From: Nanobdellota archaeon
GTDB lineage: Archaea > Nanobdellota > Nanobdellia > Woesearchaeales > JAHIVG01
Direction: 5' to 3'
Assembly (NCBI GenBank): GCA_018816705.1
Contig: JAHIVG010000025.1
Span: 1 to 41,113 of the forward strand
DNA: 41,113 nucleotides
Part shown: positions 24,968-32,997 of the stretch, one piece after another
How the letters are laid out: each line of letters starts with the position of its first letter
How positions within the stretch are numbered: the stretch's first letter is position 1
Position numbers and translations under genes: made by a program
The notes under the pieces: generated by a model
The model's database searches: none
Told to the model about the DNA's origin: nothing
What the model saw: only the letters and a program-made list of their open reading frames with translations

Positions 24968-24999
24968 GACATATGAATCTAGGTAATATATAAATCTTT

Positions 25000-26016
25000 C
25001 TATTTCCTGTTTAAATGGACCATCTCTCTCGGCGCCCTTGTCAGCACCTTTCCGCCGACAACGACATCGTCCTCGATGCGTATGCCGAAATCCTTCGTGT
25101 AATATCCCGGTTCGATCGCGACCACATTGCCTTTTTCCAGCCTTGCTTCATTATTCTCTGTGAATTTAGGCAGTTCATGCACCTCAAGGCCGATCCCATG
25201 GCCGAGGTTGTGCAACAATCTTTTTCCGAGCTGCTTCTTTGCATGTTTTGCCATCAGGCTGACCTCGACGCCAGGCTTTGCCATGGTAATGCTGTCATCC
25301 AAGACCTGCAACACTTTAGAATGGGCTTCTTTCACCTTCTTCGTAATCCTGCCGACATATGCTGTCCGGGTCATGTCTGAGCAATAGCCCTTATGCCTGA
25401 CACCGAAATCGATTATCACAGGACCTTGCCGTAACTTACTGCTTTCAGCATAATGGGGCAAGGCAGAATTCCTGCCTGACGCCACAATAGGCTCGAAGCT
25501 CGGCGTGCAGCCGTTAGCATATGTCTCAGATATTATCCTGGCCTTGACCTCTGCCTCAGTCCTGTACTTCCTTGAGAAAAGCCCTTGATATATCTTATCC
25601 CCTATCGCACATGCTTTCTTTATCCTGACAAGCTCTTCCTGGGTCTTCACAGCCCTCAAAGAATTTACCATGTCGGTGGCATCGACCAGCCTTGACTTGA
25701 CATGTTTCTTCAGATGCGCCTTCTCCTTCATGCTGACCATTGAGAAATTCAGGCCGAGCTTCTTGACCCGTGGAAATTCTTTATAGAAATCTGTTTTCAG
25801 GTTTTTCAGACGCAGCTTCCCATCATATCTCAACCGCTCCATCTTCGTGAGCGCGACATAGCTGCCTTGCTGCTTGACGACGACCAGGCCATACTCCGGA
25901 TCCAGGTCTGCAAGATACTGCACCATGGCATCTTTCTTCGCCAGTCCTGTGTTGAAGAACGCGCATGCTCCGATGCCTGACTTTCTCATTTCCTGCTGCA
26001 TCTGCTTGATTCTCAT
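25000..26016 (-). CDS. M24 family aminopeptidase (Xaa-Pro dipeptidase-like)
   Basis: 338 aa. An N-terminal creatinase-like domain (about 1-125) is followed by the pita-bread catalytic domain. The metal ligands appear in the expected order: D in VIIDFGVRHKGY, D in CSDMTRTAYVG, H in LGHGIGLEVHELP, E in VAIEPGYY and E in IRIEDDVVV. The enzyme removes residues before proline or acts as a general metallo-aminopeptidase. Its ATG overlaps the stop of alaX (ATGA), so it is the last gene of the MNT-HEPN-alaX-peptidase operon. Confidence 0.93.
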   Translation of the reverse strand: MRIKQMQQEMRKSGIGACAFFNTGLAKKDAMVQYLADLDPEYGLVVVKQQGSYVALTKMERLRYDGKLRLKNLKTDFYKEFPRVKKLGLNFSMVSMKEKAHLKKHVKSRLVDATDMVNSLRAVKTQEELVRIKKACAIGDKIYQGLFSRKYRTEAEVKARIISETYANGCTPSFEPIVASGRNSALPHYAESSKLRQGPVIIDFGVRHKGYCSDMTRTAYVGRITKKVKEAHSKVLQVLDDSITMAKPGVEVSLMAKHAKKQLGKRLLHNLGHGIGLEVHELPKFTENNEARLEKGNVVAIEPGYYTKDFGIRIEDDVVVGGKVLTRAPREMVHLNRK

Positions 26017-26717
26017 CCGATTGTGAAATATATCCTCCTGTTATCTTTGCCCTTGTTCTCTGCGCCGGTGATGGAGACATTCCCGATCTCCTTGATGTTC
26101 TTGACGTGTGTGCCGCCGCACGCCTGCTTGTCAAAGCCTTCGATGTCGACTATCCTTATCTGCTTGACGCTTTCCGGCAGCATCATCCTGAGCTTGACTA
26201 TGGACGGTATCTTGAAGGCCTCTTCCCTCGGCAACGTGACCATGTTCACCGGGAGTTCCTTGGCTATCAGCTCGTTGGCCTCGCCCTCATAGCTCTGCAG
26301 CTGCTCCCTATCGAAGTCCTGCAGCGAGAAGTCTATCCTGCTCCTTTCTATGCCGAGCTGGTTCCCGGTTATGTCTGCTCCTGTCTCTTGGCTTATTATA
26401 CCTGAAAGCACGTGGGCAGCTGTGTGCATGCGCATCAGCCTATACCTTCGCTCCCAGTCGATCTCACCCGTGACCTCATCACAAGGAGCAAGCCCTTCCT
26501 TTTCCACTTCGTGCACTGTCCTGCCCTTGTCCTTCCTGGCCAGCTTCACATTGAACTCGTCATCCCCTATGAAAATCTTCCCTTGGTCTCCTGGCTGCCC
26601 TCCTGATTCAGGGTAGAACGCGCTCTGGTCCAGCTCAACTTTGCATCCATCGACCGATGTGACCTTCGCCGTGAATTCCTTCATGTAGCTGTCTTCGAGA
26701 TATAGTGGTTTTGTCAT
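26013..26717 (-). CDS. alaX: AlaX-type alanyl-tRNA editing protein
   Basis: 234 aa from ATG 26717. It matches the AlaRS-related editing family that hydrolyses Ser- or Gly-tRNA-Ala in trans: QSAFYPESGGQPGDQG, the zinc-site MHTAAHVLSG (H-x3-H), and the second site KQACGGTHVKNI with its Cys and His. The length fits the medium AlaX-M class. A 7-residue upstream extension lies in the HEPN gene and is rejected. Only one base separates the HEPN stop from this ATG, so it is cotranscribed with the MNT-HEPN pair. Confidence 0.92.
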   Translation of the reverse strand: MTKPLYLEDSYMKEFTAKVTSVDGCKVELDQSAFYPESGGQPGDQGKIFIGDDEFNVKLARKDKGRTVHEVEKEGLAPCDEVTGEIDWERRYRLMRMHTAAHVLSGIISQETGADITGNQLGIERSRIDFSLQDFDREQLQSYEGEANELIAKELPVNMVTLPREEAFKIPSIVKLRMMLPESVKQIRIVDIEGFDKQACGGTHVKNIKEIGNVSITGAENKGKDNRRIYFTIG

Positions 26718-26718
26718 T

Positions 26719-27159
26719 TTAACGGCTGCCCACCCCACAGATCATCTTATTAATCGTCCCAAGGAAGTCCTCTGCTGTCTTGACCGCATGCCTCGCATCC
26801 TCTTCCTCAATCTCAGGTTCATCAAGACCATAATTGATCTCGTGCCTTTCCATCCTCAAGGCGTTGAGCTCATTGATGAATCTCTTCTCAAGCTTGTCTG
26901 AATAATTTTCCTTTATGTAAAGGAAAAGCCCATAATGGCTCTTCTCTCTGACACCATCCTTGAAGAGAAGTGCTCTAGATGCATGGAACATCGCGGAATA
27001 AGAATTTGTGATCGTTTCTTCATACACCTTCAGCTTAATCAGCTTCTTTGCACGCTTCAATTTCTTCAATGCTATGCTGATCGATTTTCTTGATATCTCC
27101 ATGTCCGGAATCCCTTTTTTCAATAAGCCCTTGTCATAACAATCATGGACATCCATCAT
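26719..27159 (-). CDS. HEPN-domain protein (toxin-like partner of MNT)
   Basis: 146-aa all-helical HEPN protein: SRKSISIALKKLKRAKKLIKLKVYEETITNSYSAMFHASRALLF, then EKSHYGLFLYIKENY and the segment ALRMERHEINYGLDEPEIEEEDARHAV. R and H occur in that last segment where HEPN RNases carry R-x4-6-H, although the spacing here (RMERHE) is not textbook. Helix pattern and length are complete, unlike the broken HEPN at 7461-7865. The ATG overlaps the MNT stop (ATGA type), the usual arrangement for MNT-HEPN pairs. Confidence 0.85.
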   Translation of the reverse strand: MMDVHDCYDKGLLKKGIPDMEISRKSISIALKKLKRAKKLIKLKVYEETITNSYSAMFHASRALLFKDGVREKSHYGLFLYIKENYSDKLEKRFINELNALRMERHEINYGLDEPEIEEEDARHAVKTAEDFLGTINKMICGVGSR

Positions 27160-27695
27160 CTCACCGCAGGGACTTCACCAAACAACTGGAGGCCGTCGAC
27201 GATCACCCCCTCATAGAAAGCCTTGTCTGCCTTCTTCCAGCCGTTATGCGAATAGTTGACTATTGACAGCTCTCTCTTAAGCCTCTTTTCAGCGTTCAAT
27301 GGTCTCATCTTGACCTCTTTTCTCGTTATTAACAAGATATCAACATCACTTTTTGGGTTGTCATGTCCTGTGGCTACCGAACCGAACAAGGTTATTGATA
27401 AGGTTTGTGGATATATTTCCCTGATCTCTCCGGCCAGACCGGAATTTTCAAGTTCAGAGATGGACATCGTCACCTTCAGCTGGCGGGTCAGGATGTTATC
27501 TTCGTTCAAGCTGTATTGATAAAGCCTTGCCAACACTTTCTTTTCCACCAACCTCTTGCTTAATAGGTAATCAAGACATCTCTTGGATGTTGCGACCCCC
27601 ACCTTCGCCTTCCTCGCAAGCGATCTTACAGACTCTGCCTCACTGGAATTTCTCAATGCTTCAAAGACCTTGAAGAGTGCGTATTTAGTAATCAT
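27156..27695 (-). CDS. HTH-MNT nucleotidyltransferase (antitoxin of an MNT-HEPN module)
   Basis: 179 aa. The N-terminal HTH (VRSLARKAKVGVATSKRCLDYLLSKRLVEKK, about 23-53) precedes a minimal nucleotidyltransferase domain with G105-S106 and D117-x-D119 in GSVATGHDNPKSDVDIL. These are the same residue numbers as in the MNT protein at 6946-7515, so the two share architecture though their sequences have diverged. It heads the operon MNT-HEPN-alaX-M24 peptidase. The palindrome GGAACACTTGTTCC lies 10 bp before its ATG, consistent with autoregulation. Confidence 0.88.
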   Translation of the reverse strand: MITKYALFKVFEALRNSSEAESVRSLARKAKVGVATSKRCLDYLLSKRLVEKKVLARLYQYSLNEDNILTRQLKVTMSISELENSGLAGEIREIYPQTLSITLFGSVATGHDNPKSDVDILLITRKEVKMRPLNAEKRLKRELSIVNYSHNGWKKADKAFYEGVIVDGLQLFGEVPAVR

Positions 27696-27704
27696 ATCAC
27701 CTAT

Positions 27705-27718
27705 GGAACACTTGTTCC
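27705..27718. promoter_or_regulatory. Palindromic operator candidate of the second MNT-HEPN operon
   Basis: GGAACACTTGTTCC has perfect 6-bp arms and sits between the minus-strand TATA (TATTTAAA, 27719-27726) and the MNT ATG at 27695. A weaker second copy begins at 27755 (GGAACA, 4 bases, TGTT). The sequence differs from the palindrome of the other module, implying separate specificities. Confidence 0.55.
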
Positions 27719-27876
27719 TTTAAATAGTTTATGCTTAATTTACGATTCATATATGGAACAATCGTGTTTAGCCGAGAATGTAGTATCCAGGCAAAAGTTT
27801 TGACAGCGTGCCAAAGTGTACCAGATTCCACTAGTTTTAAATAATACTTTGCCAACAAAGCCATCAGGCGAATCCC

Positions 27877-28185
27877 ATGGAAGCAATAATGGTGTATATA
27901 ACCTGCAAGGACGAGAAGGAAGCCAAGGCGATTGCTACAGAGCTGCTCGGCAAGAAGCTTATCGCTTGCGCCAACTGCTCTGCCCATAAGTCTTTCTACA
28001 CCTGGAAGGGCAAGCTCAACGAGGACAAGGAGGTTGCCCTGTTGGCGAAGACCAGGAAGGAGCTCTTCCATAAGGTGACTGAAGAAGTCAGAAGGCTACA
28101 CAGCTTCGAGCTGCCCTGCATCCTATCCTGGGAAGTCCAGGGGGACAATGATTACCTCAAATGGGTCGAGGAAGAGACGCAGTAA
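27877..28185 (+). CDS. cutA: CutA divalent-ion tolerance family protein
   Basis: 102 aa, a normal CutA1 length. The family blocks are VYITCKDEKEAKAIATELLGKKLIACAN, the FYTWKGKLNEDKEVALLAKTRK strand pair, LHSFELPCILSWEV and NDYLKWVEEE. CutA forms ferredoxin-like trimers and has been linked to copper and other divalent cation tolerance; its true role is unsettled. ATG 27889 (fifth codon) is a possible later start. A TATA-like TTTTAAATAA lies at about 27834-27843. Confidence 0.93.
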   Translation: MEAIMVYITCKDEKEAKAIATELLGKKLIACANCSAHKSFYTWKGKLNEDKEVALLAKTRKELFHKVTEEVRRLHSFELPCILSWEVQGDNDYLKWVEEETQ

Positions 28186-28225
28186 GGGCACAACCTTTAT
28201 ATTTCTCACCTGACTACCCCCTTCT

Positions 28226-29206
28226 ATGCTCAACCAGGCGATCCAGAAGGAGATAGAGGACAGGCTAAATAAGTTCTTCCAGGAGATTGAGATCCCTGAA
28301 TCATCCAAGGGCATCTATAAGAACCTGCAGGAGTTCGTCCTCCGGCCGGGCAAGCGCATCAGGCCGTATCTTGTCATGACCGGCTTCAGGCTGTTCAGCA
28401 ATGCTGACCCCGCTCCTGTCCTTGACATAGCCGCAGCTGTTGAGCTCATGCATTCATATTTCCTCATCCACGACGACATAATGGACGGTGACGACAAGCG
28501 CAGGGGCAAGCCCACGTTCCACAGGCTGTACAAGGACAATCAGGAAGGACTCAATGCTGCCATCCTGGCTGGCGACCTTCTGCAGGCCGAGGCCTACAGG
28601 CTGATAGTTGACTCAGATTTTCCCGAACCCGTAAGAGTCAAGCTCCTGAAGAAGTTCAACGAGGTCATAATCTTGACCGGTCACGGCCAATGGCTAGACC
28701 TCAACCTGGGCATCGATGCTTCCCCGCAGGATGTGATGGACCTGCACATGATGAAGACTGCCAGGTACACTTTCGAGGGGCCGTTGCATCTCGGCGCTGT
28801 CTGCGCAGGGGCCGGCAGGCTATGGAGACTTTCTCATATAGCGCTTCCTCTCGGCCTTGCCTTCCAGCTGCGGGATGACATCCTTGGCTTGTACGGAACC
28901 AGCACTGGCAAGCCCGCTGGCACCGACCTTAGGCAGGGAAGGATGAACCTGCTTGTGATAAAGACCCTGCGGAAGGCCCAGGACAGTGAGTTTCTCAAGA
29001 AGAACTTCGGCAAGAACTTCCAGGCCAAGACGCTCAACAGGATCCGGAAGATAGTCAAGGACTCGGGCTCACTGGCTTATTCTGAGGGCCTCATCAGCAC
29101 TTATACTGGTGACGCCCTTACCAAGATCGACAAGCTGGAAGCTGACCAGGAGGCCAAGGACAACCTCAAAGCCCTGGCTGAACACCTCGCTGACAGGAAG
29201 AAATAG
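28226..29206 (+). CDS. Polyprenyl (geranylgeranyl-type) diphosphate synthase
   Basis: 326 aa, trans-isoprenyl diphosphate synthase. Seen: RPGKRIRPYLVMTGF, the first aspartate-rich motif IHDDIMDGDDKRRGKPTFH, GDLLQAEAY, and the second region LAFQLRDDILGLYG. The residues before the first DDxxD are Y-F-L-I, as in short-chain synthases making C15-C20 products. Product length sets the archaeal lipid precursor and C20 is expected. A TATA element (CTTTATATTT, about 28194-28203) lies about 25 nt before the ATG. It is near the cis-prenyl transferase and a GGR-like gene. Confidence 0.93.
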   Translation: MLNQAIQKEIEDRLNKFFQEIEIPESSKGIYKNLQEFVLRPGKRIRPYLVMTGFRLFSNADPAPVLDIAAAVELMHSYFLIHDDIMDGDDKRRGKPTFHRLYKDNQEGLNAAILAGDLLQAEAYRLIVDSDFPEPVRVKLLKKFNEVIILTGHGQWLDLNLGIDASPQDVMDLHMMKTARYTFEGPLHLGAVCAGAGRLWRLSHIALPLGLAFQLRDDILGLYGTSTGKPAGTDLRQGRMNLLVIKTLRKAQDSEFLKKNFGKNFQAKTLNRIRKIVKDSGSLAYSEGLISTYTGDALTKIDKLEADQEAKDNLKALAEHLADRKK

Positions 29207-29371
29207 GATTGACCGCCAGCCTCATCAAGACGGCTTCAAAGACATTCTGTATGGGAACGGGGCAATTGAGCCTTAACCTGCCTGCAATAAAGGCAAACTA
29301 CATGGGGGCAGGTGGGGTATTGGGTGGATATTGAAAGGGGGCCTTAGTATCATATTAATGCGAAGCGACCG
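29207..29371. other. Intergenic region with one small hairpin
   Basis: 165 bp between convergent genes. It contains an inverted repeat, 29276-29282 (ACCTGCC) with 29307-29313, 7 bp around a 24-nt loop, and G-rich tracts on both sides. No reading frame, tRNA or box C/D pattern is apparent. Confidence 0.4.
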
Positions 29372-30055
29372 TCACTTTCCGAACCGTCTCTCCCTCTTCT
29401 TGTATTCGCTGATCGCCTCGGCCAGGTCTTCCTTCCCCAGCTCGGGCCACATCTTGTCCAGGAAGAACCATTCGCTGTAGTTGGCCTGCCACAACATGAA
29501 ATTTGATACTCTCCTCTCGCCGCCAGTCCGGATGACTATGTCAGGGTCAGAGTCGAGGTACATGTGCTCGCCGACAACCTTCTCGTCGATCTCATCCGGC
29601 GAGAGCTTCCCTTCTTTCACTTCTTTCGCCAGCGCCTTGGCCATGTCGACTATCTCCTGCCTGCCGCCGTAGGCCATGGCGAAGTTGACAGTGTAGTTGT
29701 CATTTCCAGCGGTCTTCTTGACGACATTCTGCATCTTTTCCTGTACGTCCTCCGGGAACATGCTTATCCTGCCGATCACCCTGACTCTTACCCTGTTCTT
29801 CTCAATCTCAGGATGGTCGATCAGCTCTTCGAACCTCTTCTTGAAGATCTTCATGAGGTGATCCTTCTCTTTCTGGTTCCGGTTGAAGTTCTCCATGGAG
29901 AATGCGTATAGGGTGAGTTCTTTTATGCCGAGCTCTGGGCACCATCTTATCAGGTCTTCTACCTTCTTGACGCCGAGCTGATGCCCCCTCTCAGGCGGAA
30001 GCCCCCTCTTCCTGGCATACCTCCTGTTCCCGTCCATGATTATGGCGACGTGCAT
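29372..30055 (-). CDS. uppS: Cis-prenyltransferase (undecaprenyl diphosphate synthase-like)
   Basis: 227 aa. It starts MHVAIIMDGNRRYARKRGLPPERGHQLGV, the signature with the catalytic Asp in MDGNRR, then LTLYAFSMENFNR, NFAMAYGGRQEIVDM and the C-terminal PDIVIRTGGERRVSNFMLWQANYSEWFF. The enzyme extends an allylic diphosphate in cis to make the long polyprenyl phosphate carrier used in protein glycosylation and surface polymers. The length is typical. The promoter TATA (CTTTATTAAC on the minus strand, about 30076-30085) is about 25 nt upstream. Confidence 0.95.
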   Translation of the reverse strand: MHVAIIMDGNRRYARKRGLPPERGHQLGVKKVEDLIRWCPELGIKELTLYAFSMENFNRNQKEKDHLMKIFKKRFEELIDHPEIEKNRVRVRVIGRISMFPEDVQEKMQNVVKKTAGNDNYTVNFAMAYGGRQEIVDMAKALAKEVKEGKLSPDEIDEKVVGEHMYLDSDPDIVIRTGGERRVSNFMLWQANYSEWFFLDKMWPELGKEDLAEAISEYKKRERRFGK

Positions 30056-30134
30056 GACAACCCGGAGCCAAAGAGTGTTAATAAAGGTTTTGGCTTAGAA
30101 AAATATATAAAAAGCAGGTGGCGATAAAGGTTTC

Positions 30135-31394
30135 ATGGGTAAAGGCAACTATGACGTGATTATCCTCGGAGCCGGCCCTGCAGGACTGTCTCTCGCTTCT
30201 GTCCTGAGCCGGCAGAACAAGGTCTGCGTCATCGAAAAAAGAAGGATAGGCTTCACGACCAAATCCTGGGGATCTTTCAGGGACCTCATAAGGAAACTCA
30301 AGCTGAATGATTGTGTCGCTAACGACAAGATAAACTTCCTCCAGTTCAACCATTACCTCGGCGCAAAGTGGCTGTTCAAGGACACTTACTGCCAGCTTTA
30401 TGAAAATAAACTGTTGAGAGAGTTCATCAATAGATGCGACAAGGATACTACATTCATACAGAACTCATATGTCAGGGATTTCAGGAGGAAAGATGGAGGA
30501 ATATCAATAAAAACAGGAAAAAAGACGTTGTGGGCCAAGCTATTGATTGATTGCACAGGAGCCAGCTCACCCATCATAAAGAAATACAGGCTGATCGATA
30601 ATTATTCTTCCTTCCCTATACTCGGGTACAATTTGAAAGGGATCAAGGTTGATCCGACGAAATTCATCTGGGATGTCATGAAAATCCCTGGTCTGGATGA
30701 GATCATGGTCGGAGGTGTCATGCCATATTCTGATAAGATGGCCCAGGTGCATGTTTTCCCTTATCTGAAGAACAAGACCATGCAATCCAGCTCCCTTGAA
30801 AAATATCTGAAAACATTTATGAGCTCCTATCCGGGATTAAAGGGCGCAAAAAAAGTATCCCGGACTCGAGGGACGATCCTCATGGGGGAGTTGAAGAAGA
30901 ACGCCCTAGACAACATCTTCTTCTTCGGAGAGGCTGGCCTTTGGAGCCCTAGGTTCACAGGAGCCGGAGTGAACCAGATACTGATGGACCATCAGGCAGT
31001 CGGGAAAGAATTGAGCAGATTGATCAAAGAAGACAGGTTATCAGCAGGGTTTCTCTCAGAGATAAGGCCCTTGACCCAGGAGAAGAGGATGCTGCATCTC
31101 TTGAGGTGTTTTGAGAACATCGTACTCTCCTTCAAGGACAAGCCTGAGAGGCTGAATGAGTTCTTGGTGGTCTTGAACGAATCGCATGCCAAGTTCGGCA
31201 AATACCTCATGCGCAACAAGTTCAACGCGTTAGTCCTGAAGAACAGCTGGAAGAAGGTGCATGAGCATTTCTCGACCATGGAACTAGTGAAGATGCTCCC
31301 TAAGCAGGACATCCTTTTTCTGTTCGAGCTCGGCACTGAGCTCATCGAGGACGAGGTCTTGAAGAAGTATAGGAAGCATCTGAAGGATATTTAG
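30135..31394 (+). CDS. FAD-dependent oxidoreductase (geranylgeranyl reductase-like superfamily)
   Basis: 419 aa. The N-terminal FAD-binding Rossmann motif is DVIILGAGPAGLSLASVLS, followed by an acidic strand end (VCVIEKRR), then LLIDCTGASSP in the middle and FFFGEAGLWSPRFTGAGVNQILMD, the second FAD-contact region. This matches the geranylgeranyl reductase/lycopene cyclase group of flavoproteins. Its place beside two prenyl-transferase genes favours a role in isoprenoid or lipid reduction or cyclisation, but the exact reaction is inference. The TATA box AAATATATAAAA (about 30100-30111) lies about 25 nt upstream. Confidence 0.82.
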   Translation: MGKGNYDVIILGAGPAGLSLASVLSRQNKVCVIEKRRIGFTTKSWGSFRDLIRKLKLNDCVANDKINFLQFNHYLGAKWLFKDTYCQLYENKLLREFINRCDKDTTFIQNSYVRDFRRKDGGISIKTGKKTLWAKLLIDCTGASSPIIKKYRLIDNYSSFPILGYNLKGIKVDPTKFIWDVMKIPGLDEIMVGGVMPYSDKMAQVHVFPYLKNKTMQSSSLEKYLKTFMSSYPGLKGAKKVSRTRGTILMGELKKNALDNIFFFGEAGLWSPRFTGAGVNQILMDHQAVGKELSRLIKEDRLSAGFLSEIRPLTQEKRMLHLLRCFENIVLSFKDKPERLNEFLVVLNESHAKFGKYLMRNKFNALVLKNSWKKVHEHFSTMELVKMLPKQDILFLFELGTELIEDEVLKKYRKHLKDI

Positions 31395-31587
31395 ACAGTA
31401 AAATATTTAACTGCACAATATTATGGATGTCCCATGGCTTCCAAAGAATTACCCATCCTAAAGCAGGACGAACGTGGAGTGATATATGACTGCTGCAACT
31501 TCAACCTCGTTGTAAGGAAAAAGGGCACTATAAGCTCTGATCATGCCCATAAGCAAGCTGAAACAATCGTTCTGATAGAGGGTGATA

Positions 31588-32691
31588 GCTAATCTCTTTA
31601 ATTTCGGAACTTTTATATAGTAGTGCTTCTTAGGAATCTTATCAACTTATGAGGTGTTGTTTATGTGGAATCTTGGGAAAGGAGATTTGTTTTTGCAAGG
31701 CGTATCATTACGCAAGATCAGGCAGTTGTATGCTTGTGAAAAAGACGTAAAGGCGAAGTTGCGTTTGCTATGCGCTGTGCATCGCAAGCAAGGAAAAAGC
31801 ATTGATGAGATAGCGTATTTGTTGGATCGTCATCGTCGGACGATTCATGGTTGGCTGACTCGATTTCAGAAGAAAGGCCTTGTTGCAAAGAACAGCGTTA
31901 AACAGTCAGGGAGGAAACCTATGTTGACGATAAGGCAGCGAGAAAAACTTGTTGAAGATTTGGAACGTGGTCCCCCTAGAAATCCTGGAAGTTTATGGAC
32001 GACGAAGGAAGTGAAGGATTTGCTCAAGCGAAAATATGGTGTCGATTTTGTGAACCAGCACGTGTGGCGAATGCTCACCACGCTTGGATTTTCTTTATTG
32101 CGGCCTCGCAAGAGGCACTACAAGCGTCCGAGCAAAGAAGTGATTGAGCGGTTTAAAAAAAAGCTCGACGGAAAGCGCGATATTACCGAAAGAAAGGGTT
32201 TGTTGTGGGCACGCAAGATGAAGCGACCTTTGGACTCATCCCCATCGTCCAGCGTGGTTGGGCGAGACGAGGAAGCCATCCTGTCGTGACAATCAATCAC
32301 GCCAACAAGTACACGAATGTCTTTGGTGCCCGCAGTCAAAAAACTTTTGTCTTCGCATTCAATAAGAGAAAGAGGGCCCGAGAGTTTGTCAAATTTCTTG
32401 AAATTCTCAGACGGCGCTGGAAAAAATACTTGCTCTTCGTCGACAACGCCAAGTCACATAAAGGAAAACTTGTCAGAAATTATCTCGAAGAACACAAGAA
32501 AACAGTCAAGCTCGAATATTTTCCTGATTATTCACCAGAAACAAACCCTACTGAACAATGCTGGAAACCAGCACGAAAAAAGCTCAGCAACAGGCTTCTG
32601 AAAACTCTCCCTGCAGCAAAATATCATTTGCGAAAAACATTCAACGACAAAAAAGCCATGCCTAAAATGTTCCATTACTTAAGAGATTAGC
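31588..32691 (+). mobile_element. IS630-like insertion sequence
   Basis: About 1.1 kb. Terminal inverted repeats: left end GCTAATCTCTTTAA (from 31588), right end reading inward GCTAATCTCTTAAG (to 32691), 11 of 11 matching before the first difference. It contains one transposase made from two overlapping frames. The exact ends are ambiguous: with a TA duplication (usual for IS630) the flanks are TA at 31586-31587 and 32692-32693. Alternatively the flanks are AGCT (31587-31590 and 32689-32692) with ends AATCTCTT, which restores the host reading frame. Confidence 0.85.
31663..32690 (+). CDS. IS630-family transposase, two frames joined by probable -1 frameshift
   Basis: Frame 1 (ATG 31663, ribosome-binding site GAGGTG just upstream) holds the HTH domains: RKQGKSIDEIAYLLDRHRRTIHGWLTRF and the RPRKRHYKRPSKEVIERF linker. 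It alone would end at 32289. The catalytic DDE domain is in the -1 frame: GTQDEATFGL (first D), LLFVDNAKSH (second D) and SPETNPTEQCW (final E), ending at 32690. The frames meet at a run of eight A followed by G (32155-32163) that contains the classical slippery heptamer A AAA AAG at 32157-32163. A shift there gives a continuous protein of about 342 aa, the family's normal length. Confidence 0.85.
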
Positions 32692-32825
32692 TATGAGATA
32701 GAGAATACGGTAGGAGAGAAGAGCGAGAAGCTAAAAGCGCCCTGTAAGATTGAAATCCCGGTTAACATTTACCATAAAATCCTTGCCTTGACTGACATCA
32801 AGCTAACATATTATTATCATTAGCT

Positions 32826-32859
32826 CACTGGACATGCTGTTGCGAGGCTTATTAAACAC
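32826..32859 (+). repeat. Direct repeat, copy 1 (34 nt)
   Basis: Starts CACTGGACATGCTG. It is 29 of 34 identical to the copy at 33658-33691, in the same orientation. It begins 3 bp after the stop of the split cupin gene, and the pair brackets the HAD gene. Confidence 0.6.
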
Positions 32860-32897
32860 TTTTCCTAAAAGACTTTAAAAAAGATAGGCTAATGCAT

Positions 32898-32914
32898 CTG
32901 ACAAATACTGTCAG
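32898..32914. promoter_or_regulatory. Inverted repeat upstream of the HAD gene
   Basis: CTGACA (32898-32903) and TGTCAG (32909-32914), perfect 6-bp arms with a 5-bp spacer, about 50 bp before the TATA-like GCTTTAAAAT (about 32963) of the HAD gene. It could be an upstream operator or a small hairpin. Confidence 0.35.
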
Positions 32915-32997
32915 ACCACTAAAATATCAATATATCTGGATATAGGTATCAGAGAACGGAAAGCTTTAAAATTTAGGTTAGTAATTATTGAGGTATT

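Larger units (their letters stand above)
31434..32823 (+). pseudogene. Cupin-like gene split by an IS630-like element
   Basis: The left part is 31434-31590 (MASKELPILKQDERGVIYD to ...IVLIEGDS) and the right part 32693-32823 (YEIENTVGEKSEKLKAP to a TAG). If the insertion and one copy of the flanking AGCT are removed, the two parts join in frame into a 95-aa protein. SDHAHKQAETIVLIEGD and IPVNIYHKILAL in it look like the two strands and ligand region of a small cupin. The insertion leaves a 52-residue product ending at the TAA created at the junction. A TATA-like AAATATTTAA (about 31401-31410) lies upstream. Confidence 0.7.

Noticed and set aside
27697-28071. 124-codon minus-strand frame over cutA
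   Set aside because: Antisense to a clear CutA gene; no start signal or recognisable domain.
29207-29371. Box C/D or H/ACA guide RNA between the prenyl synthase genes
   Set aside because: There is no C (RUGAUGA) and D (CUGA) pair nor an ACA-tailed double hairpin. Only one 7-bp stem with a large loop is seen.
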